The notes under the pieces are model-generated. The model did no database searches. It worked only from the letters and a program-made list of their open reading frames with translations, and was not told the DNA's origin. 64,000 nt of DNA, from assembly GCA_017311185.1 (NCBI GenBank), contig JAESUZ010003095.1, positions 310,001-374,000 on the forward strand. The letters are read 5' to 3'. The position numbers and the translations under genes are program-made. Below are positions 57,201 to 62,848 of this stretch, one piece after another. How positions within the stretch are numbered: position 1 is the stretch's first letter; each line of letters opens with the position of its first letter. This stretch comes from Proteles cristata cristata (lineage: Eukaryota; Chordata; Mammalia; Carnivora; Hyaenidae).

Positions 57201-59646
57201 TGCTCCATATACACTGACATTTTATGCATTGCATCCCTACTTTCAAGGTCCTTTGCTAGCCACCCCACTTAATTCCCACCATTTGTTCTTCTGTTAGAAA
57301 AGACAGGTGGAAGACGATACGGATTAGATGGATGTCTACAGGGAGCTGTGTGGCTTTATTCCTTCCTACCCCTTCTCGTTAACTGGGGAATCTACTTCAT
57401 AGTATTACTTAGCATGACGTATTTCCCTTTGTTATGTATGTAATAAGCTCTCTCCCAGACTTGTGCATCTGTGAAGGCAGGAACTGTATCTTAATTTTAA
57501 CTTTGTTTCCCCAGCACACAGGAACAAATGATTACTGAATGCATAGTTTAATTGCTCCATCCTAAAGGATGGAACTCCTTCCAGGGATGCCCAGAGCTCT
57601 AGGGCTAGGAATTAGGAAACAGACGTCAGTGACCACTTTGACAGAAATTGGCTATTGATGTTCTGTGACACACCGAGATGTTTTGGGGGTGCTCCCATAA
57701 AGCACTGCTCTTAGCCACTGTGATGTTGCTGGAGACATCATTTGCTTTTGGAGTTATTCAGATAACTCATTAAGAACTTTTGACTCAGCTTCAGTAATTT
57801 CTTTTGCTCTTATGTAGATTTTCAAAATTATCTGAGAACTCAGACTGGCAATAACACTACTGTCAACATCATCATCTCTACTGTAGACTACCTCCTGAGA
57901 GTCCAGGTATGTTGGCCTAGTAACAAATGAAGGGAGTTGGTGAGTTGACATAATGTGGCAAAAGTATTAAACCGACATGTTTAATGTGTCGTGATGGATG
58001 ACCAGACAGAATTTTTTTAGATTTTTCATCTTTGATCACAGTCTTTCACCAAGTTTTAGGGTGAAACCACCTCTGTTGCCTTTGCCTCCAAATCCTGGCT
58101 CCTACTTGGCTCATGATTTTCTTTCTATAAGTGGGAATTTCCACCCCCCCCCAAATGTTTTTTGCTTGATGGCACTTTAAATTCATTTCATTTTGGAAAG
58201 TACTTATATACTCTGGTCCTTCTTCTAAAATTGATAGAGAAATTGGGAAGACTGTTTGAAATGTTTTTAAGAATGAAAAAGAAAGGCTTTTAAAATACCC
58301 ACAGTGTACTTAAATTTGACAAGTAGTCCTTTTCAGCTGTCCCAACACTTGAATTAATTTTAAAATCCAGCTTAACACTCCATCAGGTAAAAGTCTTTGT
58401 GATATTGTAGTAATCTTTCACATGTTGATGAAACTGAATCTGAAGGTGTAGGCCTCCTAGGTAATGAGAGGTCCATACAACTTTTATTTCCCTCATCTTA
58501 TTTGTAAGAGTAGCCAGATATAGTACTTTAAAACCTGCACATTCAAACTTCCAAGTTTCTCCCTAAATCTTTTGAGTATGTAAAAGCACAACCTTTTATT
58601 TAACCAAGAGCTTCAATATTTGAAGCAAATACAAGAAATATTGCTGAAAACATATTTGCGATTTTTTAAATCATATCTTAAAATCCAAATGCAGTTTACA
58701 TGCTAGACTAAATTGTATTATTCCTGGGTTGCCTGCCCGGCTCAGTTGGTTAAGCAGCCAACTTCTGCTCAGGTCATGATCTCATGGTTGTGATTTCGAG
58801 CCCCATATCGGGCTTTCTGCTGTCAACTCAGAGCCCACTTCGGATCCTCTGTCCCCCCCACCCCCTTTCTGCCTCTCCCCTACTGGTTCTCAGAGTAAAA
58901 AAATAAGTTGTATTATTCCTTTAGCCAACTAAGATTCCTTCCAAATATAAGTTATTATTGAAACCATCCTGTTCAGAAAGATTGATCTTGTTTAGATGTT
59001 TGTTTATATTTGTCATTGTCTGAGTTTATAAGTAGTCCAACCAGTTCCTTGAAGTGCATTTAGAAGAGCAACGAACATTTTGGAGTTGAGGAAATGTTAA
59101 TGAGCTTTGTTGGAGAAAAAGGAGGTCAGATATCTGTAACCCCCAAAACATTCAAGACTTGTCTAATGTTTGTGCTTACGTAAAATGACATAAAATTAAT
59201 TTAGCTTTGTTCAGTGGATAAATATGCATTCATCTTATGACTCCTTATGTCTATGAAACTCAAAGTCATCAGTGACAGGGAGTCATTTTTAAAGCTAAAT
59301 TTTCTGCTTTCTATCTCCAGTTGTTATTTCTGTCTCGGGAAAAGGTTGCCACATTCACTATTTAGGAAAATCTTTGAGAATAGTATTTACTTCACAGATA
59401 TTTTTGTTTTATTCCAAATCTTGTTATTTAAAATGATTTCCTGTTATAGAGTTCAAAACCAGACAGGTCAGTGGTAGCTTTAGAATGTGTCTTAATCCTG
59501 TCATCCCTCTTTTCCAGGAATCCATTAGCGATTTCTATTGGTATTACTCTGGGAAAGATGTTATTGATGAACAAGGACAGCGGAATTTCTCCAAAGCAAT
59601 TCAAGTAGCAAAACAGGTCTTTAACACGCTCACAGAGTATATTCAG
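7938..59646 (+). CDS. RYR2: RYR2, cardiac ryanodine receptor (internal exons, partial gene)
   Basis: Ryanodine receptor 2 is the sarcoplasmic-reticulum Ca2+-release channel of heart muscle, a homotetramer of subunits of nearly 5000 residues. Fifteen exons joined by GT-AG introns give 1416 nt without a stop (472 codons). RYR2 rather than RYR1 or RYR3 is supported by strings such as [48 protein letters not shown] and [14 protein letters not shown]. Using remembered human positions as anchors, the exons cover about residues 3442-3925: end of the helical region, calmodulin-binding segment, acidic loop and first part of the central domain with RIH-associated homology. The 5' and 3' ends of the gene lie outside the window. 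Exon boundaries are read from sequence; residue numbering and exon numbers are inferred. Confidence 0.97.
8109..9213 (+). other. RYR2: RYR2 intron, about 1.1 kb
   Basis: Begins gtaagt and ends tttcttgacag. Apart from an 11-G run at 8277-8287 I see no repeat or gene in it. An 80-codon frame at 8490-8732 looks like chance. Confidence 0.9.
9214..9273 (+). CDS. RYR2: RYR2 exon (20 codons, phase 0-0)
   Basis: Sixty nucleotides encode exactly [20 protein letters not shown] between acceptor ttgacag and donor AAG|gtaagc. This equals about human 3499-3518 (inferred). The string is characteristic of RYR2. Being a multiple of three with phase 0 at both ends, it could be skipped without a frameshift, though nothing here shows that it is. 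Confidence 0.97.
9274..11864 (+). other. RYR2: RYR2 intron, about 2.6 kb
   Basis: No SINE. A local duplication (aagactcttaagata) occurs near 9418-9458, and a short hairpin (tgtactac-ttt-gtagtaca) at 9793-9811. The stretch near 10290-10400 resembles an old hAT (MER5-like) piece, and 11540-11800 resembles an old L2 end. Otherwise unremarkable. Confidence 0.8.
11865..11999 (+). CDS. RYR2: RYR2 exon (45 codons, phase 0-0)
   Basis: Reads [15 protein letters not shown] to [11 protein letters not shown], 135 nt, between acceptor tattctgcag and donor CAG|gttaga. About human 3519-3563 (inferred). It ends at LEQ, exactly where human RYR2 carries a 12-residue insert before VEHPQRSK. In this genome the next canonical exon is 16087-16199, and the insert's counterpart (15300-15335) appears disabled. 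Confidence 0.97.
12242..12282. repeat. (CT)n(AT)n compound microsatellite
   Basis: About ten CT units pass into about ten TA units, at the tail end of the reverse SINE that follows. Confidence 0.9.
12283..12490 (-). mobile_element. CAN-SINE, old copy
   Basis: Reverse copy from atttatcttgagagagagca to gactgagccccccaggtccc, with several head substitutions. Confidence 0.85.
12980..13190 (-). mobile_element. CAN-SINE, young subfamily with perfect target duplication
   Basis: Reverse copy ending gactaagccacccaggcgcc. The 17-bp duplication acattgtccctattctt is identical at 12963-12979 and 13191-13207. Confidence 0.95.
13661..13724. repeat. (TATAA)n pentanucleotide array
   Basis: About twelve TATAA units with one T-to-C change (13671), ending in tatatac. 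Probably a variable marker. Confidence 0.92.
15300..15335 (+). other. RYR2: Decayed RYR2 cassette exon (12 codons, GG donor)
   Basis: After a good acceptor (ttatttcttccag, ending 15299) come 36 open nucleotides encoding [12 protein letters not shown], in phase 0 with exons on both sides. The human RYR2 protein, as I recall it, has KSKRVGRRHYCL at this point, between LEQ and VEHPQRSK. Six of twelve residues agree in register. The base pair after CTG is GG (ggaagt) where a donor needs GT. The only nearby GT (15340-15341) would make a 40-nt exon and shift the frame. The segment therefore looks like a cassette exon that has lost splicing and drifted. Homology to the human insert is from memory. 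Confidence 0.62.
16087..16199 (+). CDS. RYR2: RYR2 exon with the calmodulin-binding helix (phase 0-2)
   Basis: 113 nt encode [16 protein letters not shown] through [10 protein letters not shown] plus the first two bases of an Arg codon. The basic amphipathic stretch [20 protein letters not shown] is the known calmodulin-binding segment (human about 3581-3607). Its anchor Trp, W3587 in human, is the TGG at 16120-16122. Calmodulin bound here damps channel opening. Acceptor is ttttaccgcag and donor is AAG|gtcaga. The split codon AG|G is completed by the next exon. All key residues are intact. Confidence 0.98.
16450..16990 (+). mobile_element. MIR split by an L1 3'-end insertion
   Basis: The left half (16450-16610: ggagccagactgccttgatt, then a typical MIR core) and right half (about 16938-16990: ttaatgggttgagg to gtgcttagaacc) form one MIR. 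The L1 piece at about 16612-16937 lies between them. Similar sequences, gttcagatcatttat and gtttagattatttaa, may be the worn target duplication. Confidence 0.6.
16612..16937 (-). mobile_element. Carnivore L1 3' end, 5'-truncated
   Basis: A TTTA-rich tail complement (16611-16643) precedes the minus-strand carnivore L1 3' UTR: ttgtcaagttggtttccata, cagtgctcctcccc, gtttgttctcagcattcaag, ctcatggtttgcct. No coding capacity. Confidence 0.85.
17396..17891 (-). mobile_element. CAN-SINE interrupted by an L1 tail
   Basis: Reverse SINE halves 17396-17489 and 17749-17891 are separated by an L1 3' end. The second half ends gaggcacccaggcgcccc. Confidence 0.88.
17490..17748 (-). mobile_element. Carnivore L1 3' end inserted in a SINE
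   Basis: Starts with a TTTTG-rich tail complement, then the same L1 3' UTR block as the copy 850 bp upstream. A 16-bp target duplication with two mismatches flanks it: agaaacacaaaatttg (17474-17489) and agaagcacagaatttg (17749-17764). Confidence 0.9.
17961..18157 (-). mobile_element. CAN-SINE
   Basis: Reverse copy from tttaaatttatttatttatt to aactgagccacccaggctct. Confidence 0.88.
18701..19085 (+). mobile_element. Old hAT (MER5A-like) element split by a SINE
   Basis: The left part, tggttctcagacctggtgct with later ggatcagaatttctg, and the right part, ctactcagatgattctg, match the MER5A type from memory. The SINE at 18828-19037 sits between. Confidence 0.6.
18828..19037 (+). mobile_element. 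CAN-SINE, young subfamily
   Basis: Forward copy with actgccagctcagag and an agaaataaataaaacatt tail. Target duplications aagccactcaga (18816-18827) and aagctactcaga (19038-19049). Confidence 0.93.
19220..19560 (-). mobile_element. Possible retroviral-type LTR, family unknown
   Basis: On the minus strand a TATA-like and polyadenylation-like block (cctataaataaagaca, near 19370-19386) is followed by CT-rich sequence and a GC-richer end (ggatccctggacctggctgg), an order like U3-R-U5. No ends, duplications or internal genes were confirmed. It could instead be unique intron sequence. Confidence 0.3.
20735..20900 (-). mobile_element. MIR
   Basis: Complement of the MIR core: gaagagcagatagggtctcc, gtgaataacttgaccag, aaagccagaatttaaatgg. 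Old and diverged. Confidence 0.5.
21073..21169 (+). CDS. RYR2: RYR2 exon (phase 2-0)
   Basis: 97 nt complete the split Arg codon and read [15 protein letters not shown] to [11 protein letters not shown], about human 3613-3645 (inferred). Acceptor ctcttttag, donor GCA|gtatgt. It follows the calmodulin helix and leads into the central domain. Confidence 0.97.
21717..21931 (-). mobile_element. CAN-SINE
   Basis: Reverse copy with flanks cagtcttcacctttt (21702-21716) and cagtcttaatctttt (21932-21946). Confidence 0.9.
21985..22217 (+). mobile_element. CAN-SINE with 19-bp target duplication
   Basis: Forward copy gggcccctgggtggttcagt to an A-rich tail. Flanks aaatatctgatgaaaacca (21966-21984) and aaatatctgatgagaacca (22218-22236) differ at one base. 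Confidence 0.95.
23263..23366 (+). CDS. RYR2: RYR2 exon (phase 0-2)
   Basis: 104 nt read [17 protein letters not shown] to [11 protein letters not shown] and the first two bases of a Cys codon, about human 3646-3679 (inferred). Acceptor ttttgtag, donor ATG|gtatgg. The short Pro/Glu-rich run PPEEEE is a flexible acidic linker. I recall human as KPGAEPPEEDEG, so this genome appears to swap Glu and Asp at two places, which is conservative. Confidence 0.97.
23367..24917 (+). other. RYR2: RYR2 intron, about 1.55 kb
   Basis: Contains a CT dinucleotide run (24230-24256). No SINE or L1. Open frames here (for example 23487-23777) look like chance. Confidence 0.9.
24230..24256. repeat. (CT)13 microsatellite
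   Basis: Uninterrupted CT dinucleotides in an intron. Confidence 0.9.
24918..24969 (+). CDS. RYR2: RYR2 exon (52 nt, phase 2-0)
   Basis: Completes the Cys codon and reads [17 protein letters not shown], about human 3680-3697 (inferred). Acceptor gtttttcacag, donor AAG|gtaaat. The sequence is shared almost unchanged across the RyR family at the start of the central domain. Confidence 0.97.
25204..25420 (-). mobile_element. L2 3' end
   Basis: cattcattcattcaacaaat followed by a degraded gcctcaaggcattgtagata block matches the complement of the L2 end. Confidence 0.55.
26505..26732 (+). mobile_element. CAN-SINE
   Basis: Forward copy ggggtgcctgggtggccaag to aataaataaataaac. Flanks ccataacccaca (26493-26504) and gcataacccaca (26733-26744). 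Confidence 0.93.
27035..27245 (+). mobile_element. CAN-SINE
   Basis: Forward copy ggggcacttgggaggctcag to a long A tail. Confidence 0.9.
27402..27621 (-). mobile_element. CAN-SINE
   Basis: Reverse copy ending ctgagccacccaggcacccc. The flank tgcttcacttct repeats at 27390-27401 and 27624-27635. Confidence 0.92.
28310..28540 (-). mobile_element. MIR
   Basis: Complement of the MIR core: atgaggaaatggagacccag, ctaaacagctaataattgg, aggatttgaagcagg. Confidence 0.7.
28938..28991 (+). CDS. RYR2: RYR2 exon, acidic loop (18 codons, phase 0-0)
   Basis: 54 nt encode [18 protein letters not shown], about human 3698-3715 (inferred), between acceptor gtatcag and donor GAA|gtaaga. Eleven of 18 residues are Asp or Glu; the sequence and length of this loop differ between RyR1 and RyR2. 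The following 12.3-kb intron carries the optional microexon VTGSQRSK, which would extend this loop. Confidence 0.97.
30247..30270 (+). CDS. RYR2: RYR2 alternative microexon VTGSQRSK (24 nt, phase 0-0)
   Basis: Acceptor cttccttaag is followed by 24 nt encoding VTGSQRSK and donor AAG|gtaaaa. Both junctions are phase 0, so inclusion adds eight residues between KSFE and EKEMEKQK without a frameshift. I recall this exact peptide as a reported RYR2 splice insert between human exons 75 and 76 (human about 3715-3723). It adds a small basic, Ser-containing patch right after the acidic loop. Its retention at this length and frame within 12 kb of intron is strong evidence of selection. Inclusion in this species cannot be judged from sequence. 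Confidence 0.87.
34795..35020 (+). mobile_element. MIR
   Basis: MIR order is preserved: tttgaatcccaactctacca, gctacctgtgtgatctt, ctataaaatggggctgatta, gtggtgaggataaaattag. Confidence 0.8.
35470..35545 (-). mobile_element. Possible carnivore L1 3' scrap
   Basis: tttaaattgtagttagttgg resembles the complement of carnivore L1 3' ends. Short and uncertain. Confidence 0.35.
36839..36915. repeat. 77-nt homopyrimidine tract (CTTT-rich)
   Basis: Unbroken C/T run on the coding strand, mostly CTTT and CCTTCTTTT units. It can form triplex DNA, and in RNA it is a potential polypyrimidine-tract-binding site. Confidence 0.92.
36989..37056. repeat. 15-bp minisatellite, four units
   Basis: Units of tatacaaagggaatg at 36989-37003, 37012-37026, 37027-37041 (one change) and 37042-37056. 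An 8-bp spacer (tatacata) follows the first. Confidence 0.92.
40021..40077 (+). other. RYR2: Candidate unannotated RYR2 cassette exon (19 codons)
   Basis: A branch-like ccctgat, a pyrimidine tract and gtttttgcag precede 57 open nucleotides encoding [19 protein letters not shown], followed by donor CTG|gtaaca. Length is a multiple of three and phase is 0-0, compatible with insertion between KSFE (or VTGSQRSK) and EKEMEKQK. The segment is richer in CpG and C/G than its surroundings (cctcggcgag). I do not recognise the peptide from any RyR isoform. It may be a real cassette exon, a cryptic one, or chance. Confidence 0.4.
41243..41342 (+). CDS. RYR2: RYR2 exon (phase 0-1)
   Basis: 100 nt read [16 protein letters not shown] to [10 protein letters not shown] and the first base of a Gly codon, about human 3716-3748 (inferred). 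Acceptor ttgtgttcag, donor AAAG|gtgagg. The helix-rich start ([13 protein letters not shown]) is shared by RyR isoforms and belongs to the central domain. Confidence 0.98.
41587..41809. mobile_element. Non-autonomous hAT-type DNA transposon
   Basis: Ends caggggtgggcaga and ctagacccttg are imperfect inverted repeats. The interior (gccagacaataaatgttttc, cattaaaactttatttacaa) matches a common mammalian hAT family whose name I am unsure of. Flanks gtataaat and atattaat may be an eroded 8-bp duplication. Confidence 0.7.
42129..42238 (+). mobile_element. Short tRNA-Lys-like CAN-SINE
   Basis: ggcacctggctgccccagtc, then gagcatgtgactcttgatct and gagttcaagccccatgttgg closely follow tRNA-Lys (CTT) order, including the A and B box regions. 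A short attactaaaaataaa-type tail follows. Not a functional tRNA: the acceptor stem is absent. Confidence 0.8.
42371..42590 (+). mobile_element. CAN-SINE, older subfamily
   Basis: gggggtgcctgggaggctca with gatcccaaggttgtgggatc and a tail of AAAC and AAAT repeats. Flanks tcaaggagag and tcaagggaga. Confidence 0.88.
42977..43056 (+). CDS. RYR2: RYR2 exon (phase 1-0)
   Basis: 80 nt complete the Gly codon (G|GT) and read [20 protein letters not shown] then NSTVQQ, about human 3749-3775 (inferred). Acceptor tttttaag, donor CAG|gtaagg. The first full codon is GAT (Asp), where I recall Glu in human RYR2 and RYR1 (GETG). The rest matches the human sequence as I recall it. Confidence 0.97.
44929..45135 (+). 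mobile_element. CAN-SINE
   Basis: Forward copy gggacgcctagatggctcag to a long A tail. Confidence 0.9.
45575..45677. repeat. Degenerate 33-38-bp minisatellite, three units
   Basis: Three units starting caagccac at 45575, 45608 and 45646, each with a tatatactg-like core. Units share order but differ by small indels. Confidence 0.75.
45859..45935 (+). CDS. RYR2: RYR2 exon (phase 0-2)
   Basis: 77 nt read [20 protein letters not shown] then LMQSC plus AG of a Ser codon, about human 3776-3800 (inferred). Acceptor ttcccttag, donor CAG|gtaagc. It carries Leu at the position of human L3778 (45865-45867) and Cys at human C3800 (45931-45933). Changes at both are reported in catecholaminergic ventricular tachycardia. 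Both are wild type here. Confidence 0.98.
45936..46724 (+). other. RYR2: RYR2 intron, about 0.8 kb
   Basis: No repeat recognised. Ends in a pyrimidine-rich tract and attatag. Confidence 0.9.
46725..46798 (+). CDS. RYR2: RYR2 exon (phase 2-1)
   Basis: 74 nt complete Ser and read [19 protein letters not shown] then TEEGS plus G, about human 3801-3825 (inferred). Acceptor gctattatag, donor CAG|gtatcg. In RYR1 a small alternative insert (ASII) falls just after the equivalent point. I could not find an equivalent in the 10-kb intron that follows. Confidence 0.97.
47841..48052 (+). mobile_element. CAN-SINE
   Basis: Forward copy with flank taaaaattatcatt at 47827-47840 and 48053-48066. Confidence 0.93.
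50110..50240 (-). mobile_element. MIR
   Basis: Complement of the MIR core: ccccattttataggtaagga, gatcacacagtgaagtggca. Confidence 0.8.
51360..51490 (-). mobile_element. L2 3' end
   Basis: ggctattatgtgctagactt then tcctaggcattggag, typical of the L2 end in complement. Confidence 0.55.
52148..52361 (+). mobile_element. CAN-SINE, young subfamily with perfect target duplication
   Basis: Forward copy ggggcgcccgggtggcttgg. The 16-bp flank aagatgggcattacag is identical at 52132-52147 and 52362-52377. It retains CpGs (cgcgtcgggctctgtg). Confidence 0.96.
52780..52925 (-). mobile_element. MIR
   Basis: gatgaaacaaaggctcagaa, then gacttTcccaaagccacat, the MIR core complement. Confidence 0.7.
53100..53222 (+). 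mobile_element. L2 3' end
   Basis: ttagactatgaacttctttg, then accatgtaggagacacttaa and tgaatgttca follow L2 order. Confidence 0.55.
53225..53632 (+). mobile_element. MIR split by a SINE
   Basis: The left end (gttaatagctagaggacctc) continues after the SINE as ggctacttaatttctcaatt and gattattgtaaacatgaaat, then aatgcctagcacactgtag. The SINE at 53260-53472 separates the halves. Confidence 0.7.
53260..53472 (+). mobile_element. CAN-SINE, young subfamily
   Basis: Forward copy within a MIR. Flank agctagaggacctca identical at 53245-53259 and 53473-53487. Confidence 0.95.
54520..54625 (-). mobile_element. MIR, weak
   Basis: cctcgttttatagctgagaa then aactaaggcacaaagaac matches part of the MIR core complement. 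Confidence 0.5.
55169..55206 (+). promoter_or_regulatory. Candidate intronic polyadenylation site
   Basis: AATAAA at 55169-55174 is followed about 20 nt later by GU-rich tgtgcgttgttt. No genomic A tract follows, so this is not a retrocopy tail. The 400 bp upstream look like unique, UTR-like sequence. It could end a truncated RYR2 transcript or an unrelated RNA; unproven. Confidence 0.3.
56649..56699. repeat. A-rich / (GAAA)n tract
   Basis: A 17-A run followed by GAAA repeats with one interruption. Confidence 0.85.
56990..57070 (+). CDS. RYR2: RYR2 exon with Ca2+-site glutamate E3848 (phase 1-1)
   Basis: 81 nt complete Gly and read [18 protein letters not shown] then LLCEGHNS plus G, about human 3826-3852 (inferred). 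Acceptor ttttccgcag, donor CAG|gtttgt. The GAG at 57055-57057 is the equivalent of E3848, one of the carboxylates of the cytosolic Ca2+-activation site. Start of the RIH-associated region shared with IP3 receptors. Confidence 0.98.
57071..57817 (+). other. RYR2: RYR2 intron, about 0.75 kb
   Basis: An L2-like piece may occupy 57445-57545 (gtgaaggcaggaactgtatc). Otherwise nothing recognised. Confidence 0.85.
57818..57906 (+). CDS. RYR2: RYR2 exon (phase 1-0)
   Basis: 89 nt complete Asp and read [19 protein letters not shown] then [10 protein letters not shown], about human 3853-3882 (inferred). Acceptor cttatgtag, donor CAG|gtatgt. RIH-associated domain; nearly invariant among RyRs and recognisable in IP3 receptors. 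Confidence 0.98.
57907..59517 (+). other. RYR2: RYR2 intron, about 1.6 kb
   Basis: One SINE (58726-58907). Remaining sequence unremarkable. Confidence 0.9.
58726..58907 (+). mobile_element. CAN-SINE, diverged
   Basis: Forward copy gggttgcctgcccggctcag. Flank ttgtattattcct identical at 58713-58725 and 58908-58920. Confidence 0.92.
59518..59646 (+). CDS. RYR2: RYR2 exon with Ca2+-site glutamate E3922 (43 codons, phase 0-0)
   Basis: 129 nt read [20 protein letters not shown] to [10 protein letters not shown], about human 3883-3925 (inferred; human exon 82 if the next exon is 83). Acceptor cttttccag, donor CAG|gtaaac. The GAG at 59635-59637 is the equivalent of E3922, the second central-domain carboxylate of the Ca2+-activation site. 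The following exon, starting GPCTGNQQ in known RyRs, is not in this window. Confidence 0.98.
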
Positions 59647-60059
59647 GTAAACATTTAAATATTTCTGTGTTTGAAGAAAAAAAATAGTCTCCTGGTTACC
59701 ATTGAATTCCATGAAAAAAATGCCAAATGCCAATTTTCCTGCCATCATCCACATTTGCTATTGACCTTTCACATAGATACTTAAGCAGTGACTATGATTA
59801 AATATCAGATTGAGGTGTGAATTTCTATGTCATGAAATTGCTTTACCATTCAGCAGATTGAGTTATTATTAACTCCTTTCAGGGGTGTACCAGGATGGTG
59901 GCTCTATTGTGTCTCTAGGGCCTGGTATATATTAAGCACTCAATAAATATTAAAGAAGAGAGGGAGAAAGGACAGAGCAATAATCTACTCTTTATTGTAT
60001 TCCACAAAAATGAGGAAGGAGTTTCAAAGAAACTTTATATAAAAGAGAATAGTGTTTAA

Positions 60060-60545
60060 GACTTTATTATGGAAGGAGCCCAAATGTCCATCATCAGACA
60101 AATAGATGAAAAAGATATGATATATACCACAAATACTGCTCAGTGATGAAAAAAACAGAAATCTTGCCGTTTGCAACAATATAGATGGAACTAGAGTGTA
60201 TTATTCTAAGCAAAATAAGTCAATCAGAGAAAGACAGATAGATGATTTCACTCATGTGGAATTTGAGAAACACAACAGGTAAACATAGGGGAATGTAAAA
60301 TAAGATAAAAACAGAGAGGGAGACAAACCATAAGAGACTTTTAAATACAGAGAACAAACTGAGGGTTTTTGGAAGCGAGGAGTGTTTGAAGGGATGGGTT
60401 AAATGGGTGATAGGCATTAAGGGGGACGCTTTTTGGAAAGAATACTGGGTATCATATTTAAGAGATGAATCACTGGGTTCTACTCTTAAAGTCAAGAGTA
60501 CACTGTATGATAACTAACTTGAATTTTTAAAAAAAGAAAAAATAA
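60060..60545 (+). mobile_element. Carnivore L1 3' end, 5'-truncated
   Basis: aatatagatggaactagagt, gatttcactcatgtggaatt, aaaccataagagacttttaa, gatgaatcactgggttctac, then an A-rich tail: the 3' end of a carnivore L1 in sense orientation. No intact frame. Confidence 0.88.
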
Positions 60546-61159
60546 ACCATTCAAAAAACCAACAACTTCATTTTAGTACATATGGATGTGTGAAGGCACG
60601 TACACACATGCACATAAAATCATATAATAATGTATGTTACAGGTAAAATTGCAATAACCATGAAGGAAATGCCTTTTTTAAAACATCAATTTGTTTTATG
60701 TTCTTCTTGGGCTAAACTTCTAGTCTTGACCTGCAGATGTTTAAAAGATTTTATAAAACTTTTTTTTTTTATTTTCAACCAGGGAAAACTTTGTTATTTC
60801 CTAGGGGGCAGTCAGTCATCTTTCCTTTCAGTTTTCTGTCGTCATGGCCAATTTTACTCAGAATCAGTCAGTCTGTTTGAAGTGCCATGTGCCGAGGATA
60901 AAGCAGGAGGAAGAAACTTAGTTTGTTTCATTAGACTATACATAATCTTGTGGCAGAAAGAAGTTAAATAAAAATGACAGATGGTACCCCAGAGCCTTGC
61001 GTAGCTACCAGTGTTTACAGGATAACAGAGCACATGAACACAGGTGGCCAAATGAAGCCAACCGAGGGTAGGTGCTGTAGAGGTGGGGGAGCGTGACCTG
61101 TCCCTCTGCCTGGCTCGTTCTCTCCTCTATGTTCATACCTTGGAAGCTCCTCATGTTCT

Positions 61160-61396
61160 TTTTTTTTTTTTTTTTTAATTTTTTAATGTTTTGTTAATTT
61201 ATTTTTGAGAGAGAGATAGAGACAACATAAGCAGGAGAGTGTCAGAGAGAAAGGGAGACACAGAATCTGAAGCAGGCTCCAGGCTCTGAGCTAGCCGTCA
61301 GCACAGAGCCTAACGCGGGGCTCGAACCCACCAACCGTGAGATCATGACCTGAGCTGAAGTTAGACACTTAACCAATTGAGCCACCCAGGCGCCCC
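61160..61396 (-). mobile_element. CAN-SINE
   Basis: Reverse copy after a long T run. Flanks tcctcatgttct repeat on both sides. Confidence 0.93.
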
Positions 61397-61506
61397 AAGG
61401 TCCTCATGTTCTATATTCTCTCCCTGCACAGAGGAGAAGATCCTTATTTCTTAGCCAACACTTAATAATTCTGATAAATTTTCTTTAAATCAAATAGAAG
61501 CAAAAT

Positions 61507-61691
61507 TTTAATTTTTTAAATGTTTATTTCATTTTTTGAGAGAGAAGGAGAGAGAGATACAGAATCTAAAGCAGGCTCCAGGCTCTGAGCTGTCAGCATA
61601 GAGCCTGATGCAGGGCTTGAACTCACTAACTGCGAGATCTTGACCTGAGCTGAAGTTAGATGCTTAACCGACTGAGCCACCCAGGCGCCCC
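61507..61691 (-). mobile_element. CAN-SINE
   Basis: Reverse copy ending ccgactgagccacccaggcg plus cccc. Short flank caaaatttta / caaaatctg. Confidence 0.9.
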
Positions 61692-62696
61692 CAAAATCTG
61701 TTTCAGCCTCTCACATTCCCATTCCCTTGTCTTCACTGGCTTCCACTGTTGCCTTCTATTCTCATCCACACCTAGGAAGTTATCAATGCAACATTCCATG
61801 TGAATTCTCTTGGTTAAAATAAAGTTATCTGATAACACAAGCAAGCCAGAGAATTTTATAGAAAGCTAGTAAAATGGTTCCTAAATAACATATGAAACTT
61901 AAATGCCTTTGAGGTAGAGAATGAGCATTTCCTGATTTCCAATATAGGTGAGATTCCTGAATTTATATAAAACAAGAAGAATCTGTTAACCTCTCAGTAT
62001 GTGCAAAACTATTTTTTTTACTCTAGCTAGACTTGACAGAACATTAAATTTGTTTCAGGCATAAAACATAATAATTTGATATCTATATATTGCAAAATGA
62101 TCACTGCAGTAAGCCTCATTAACATCTGGCACCATGCACAGTTAGAGAGTTTCTTTCCTTATGTGGAGAAAATGTAAGATTTACTCTCATAGCAACTTTG
62201 AGATGTGTAATACAGCATTGTTAACTATTGTCACCACATTGGATCTTACATTCCCTAGACTTACTTGTTTTATAACTGAGGGTTTCTATCTTTTGGCTCC
62301 CTGCACCCATTTCATGTCCCCCACCACTACCTCTGTCAACTAGCAGTCTGTTCTGTGTATTTTTGAGCATGTTCTTTTGTTTATTTTCACATTCTACATA
62401 TAAGTGAGATCGTACATGAATTGTCTTTCTCTGTCTGACCTATTTCCCTTATCCCAGTGCCCTCAAAGTCCATCCATGTGGCAAATGGCAAGTTTCTTTT
62501 TTATGGCTGAATAATATTCCATTATGTGTGTCTGTGTATGTGTGTATCTTATGTCACATTCTTTCTCCATCCATCAGTAGGCACTTAGGTTGTTTCCATA
62601 TCTTGGCTATTATAAATAATGCTACAGTGAACATAGGATTGCATGTGTCTTTTGGAATTAGTGTTTTCATTTTTGTCAGGTAAATACCCAAAACTT

Positions 62697-62848
62697 GGGG
62701 TGCCTGGGTGGCTCAGTCGGTTAAGTGTCCGACTTCGGCTCAGGTCAGCCTGCTTGAGATTCTCTCTCGCCCTTCTTTCTCTCTGCCCTTACCCTCCTTG
62801 TGCTATCTCTCTCAAAATGAGTAAATAAGCTCAAAAAAAATTTTTTTA
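62697..62848 (+). mobile_element. CAN-SINE with internal deletion
   Basis: Starts ggggtgcctgggtggctcag but jumps from ggctcaggtca straight to gcctgcttgag, missing the middle of the element including the B-box region. Confidence 0.9.
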
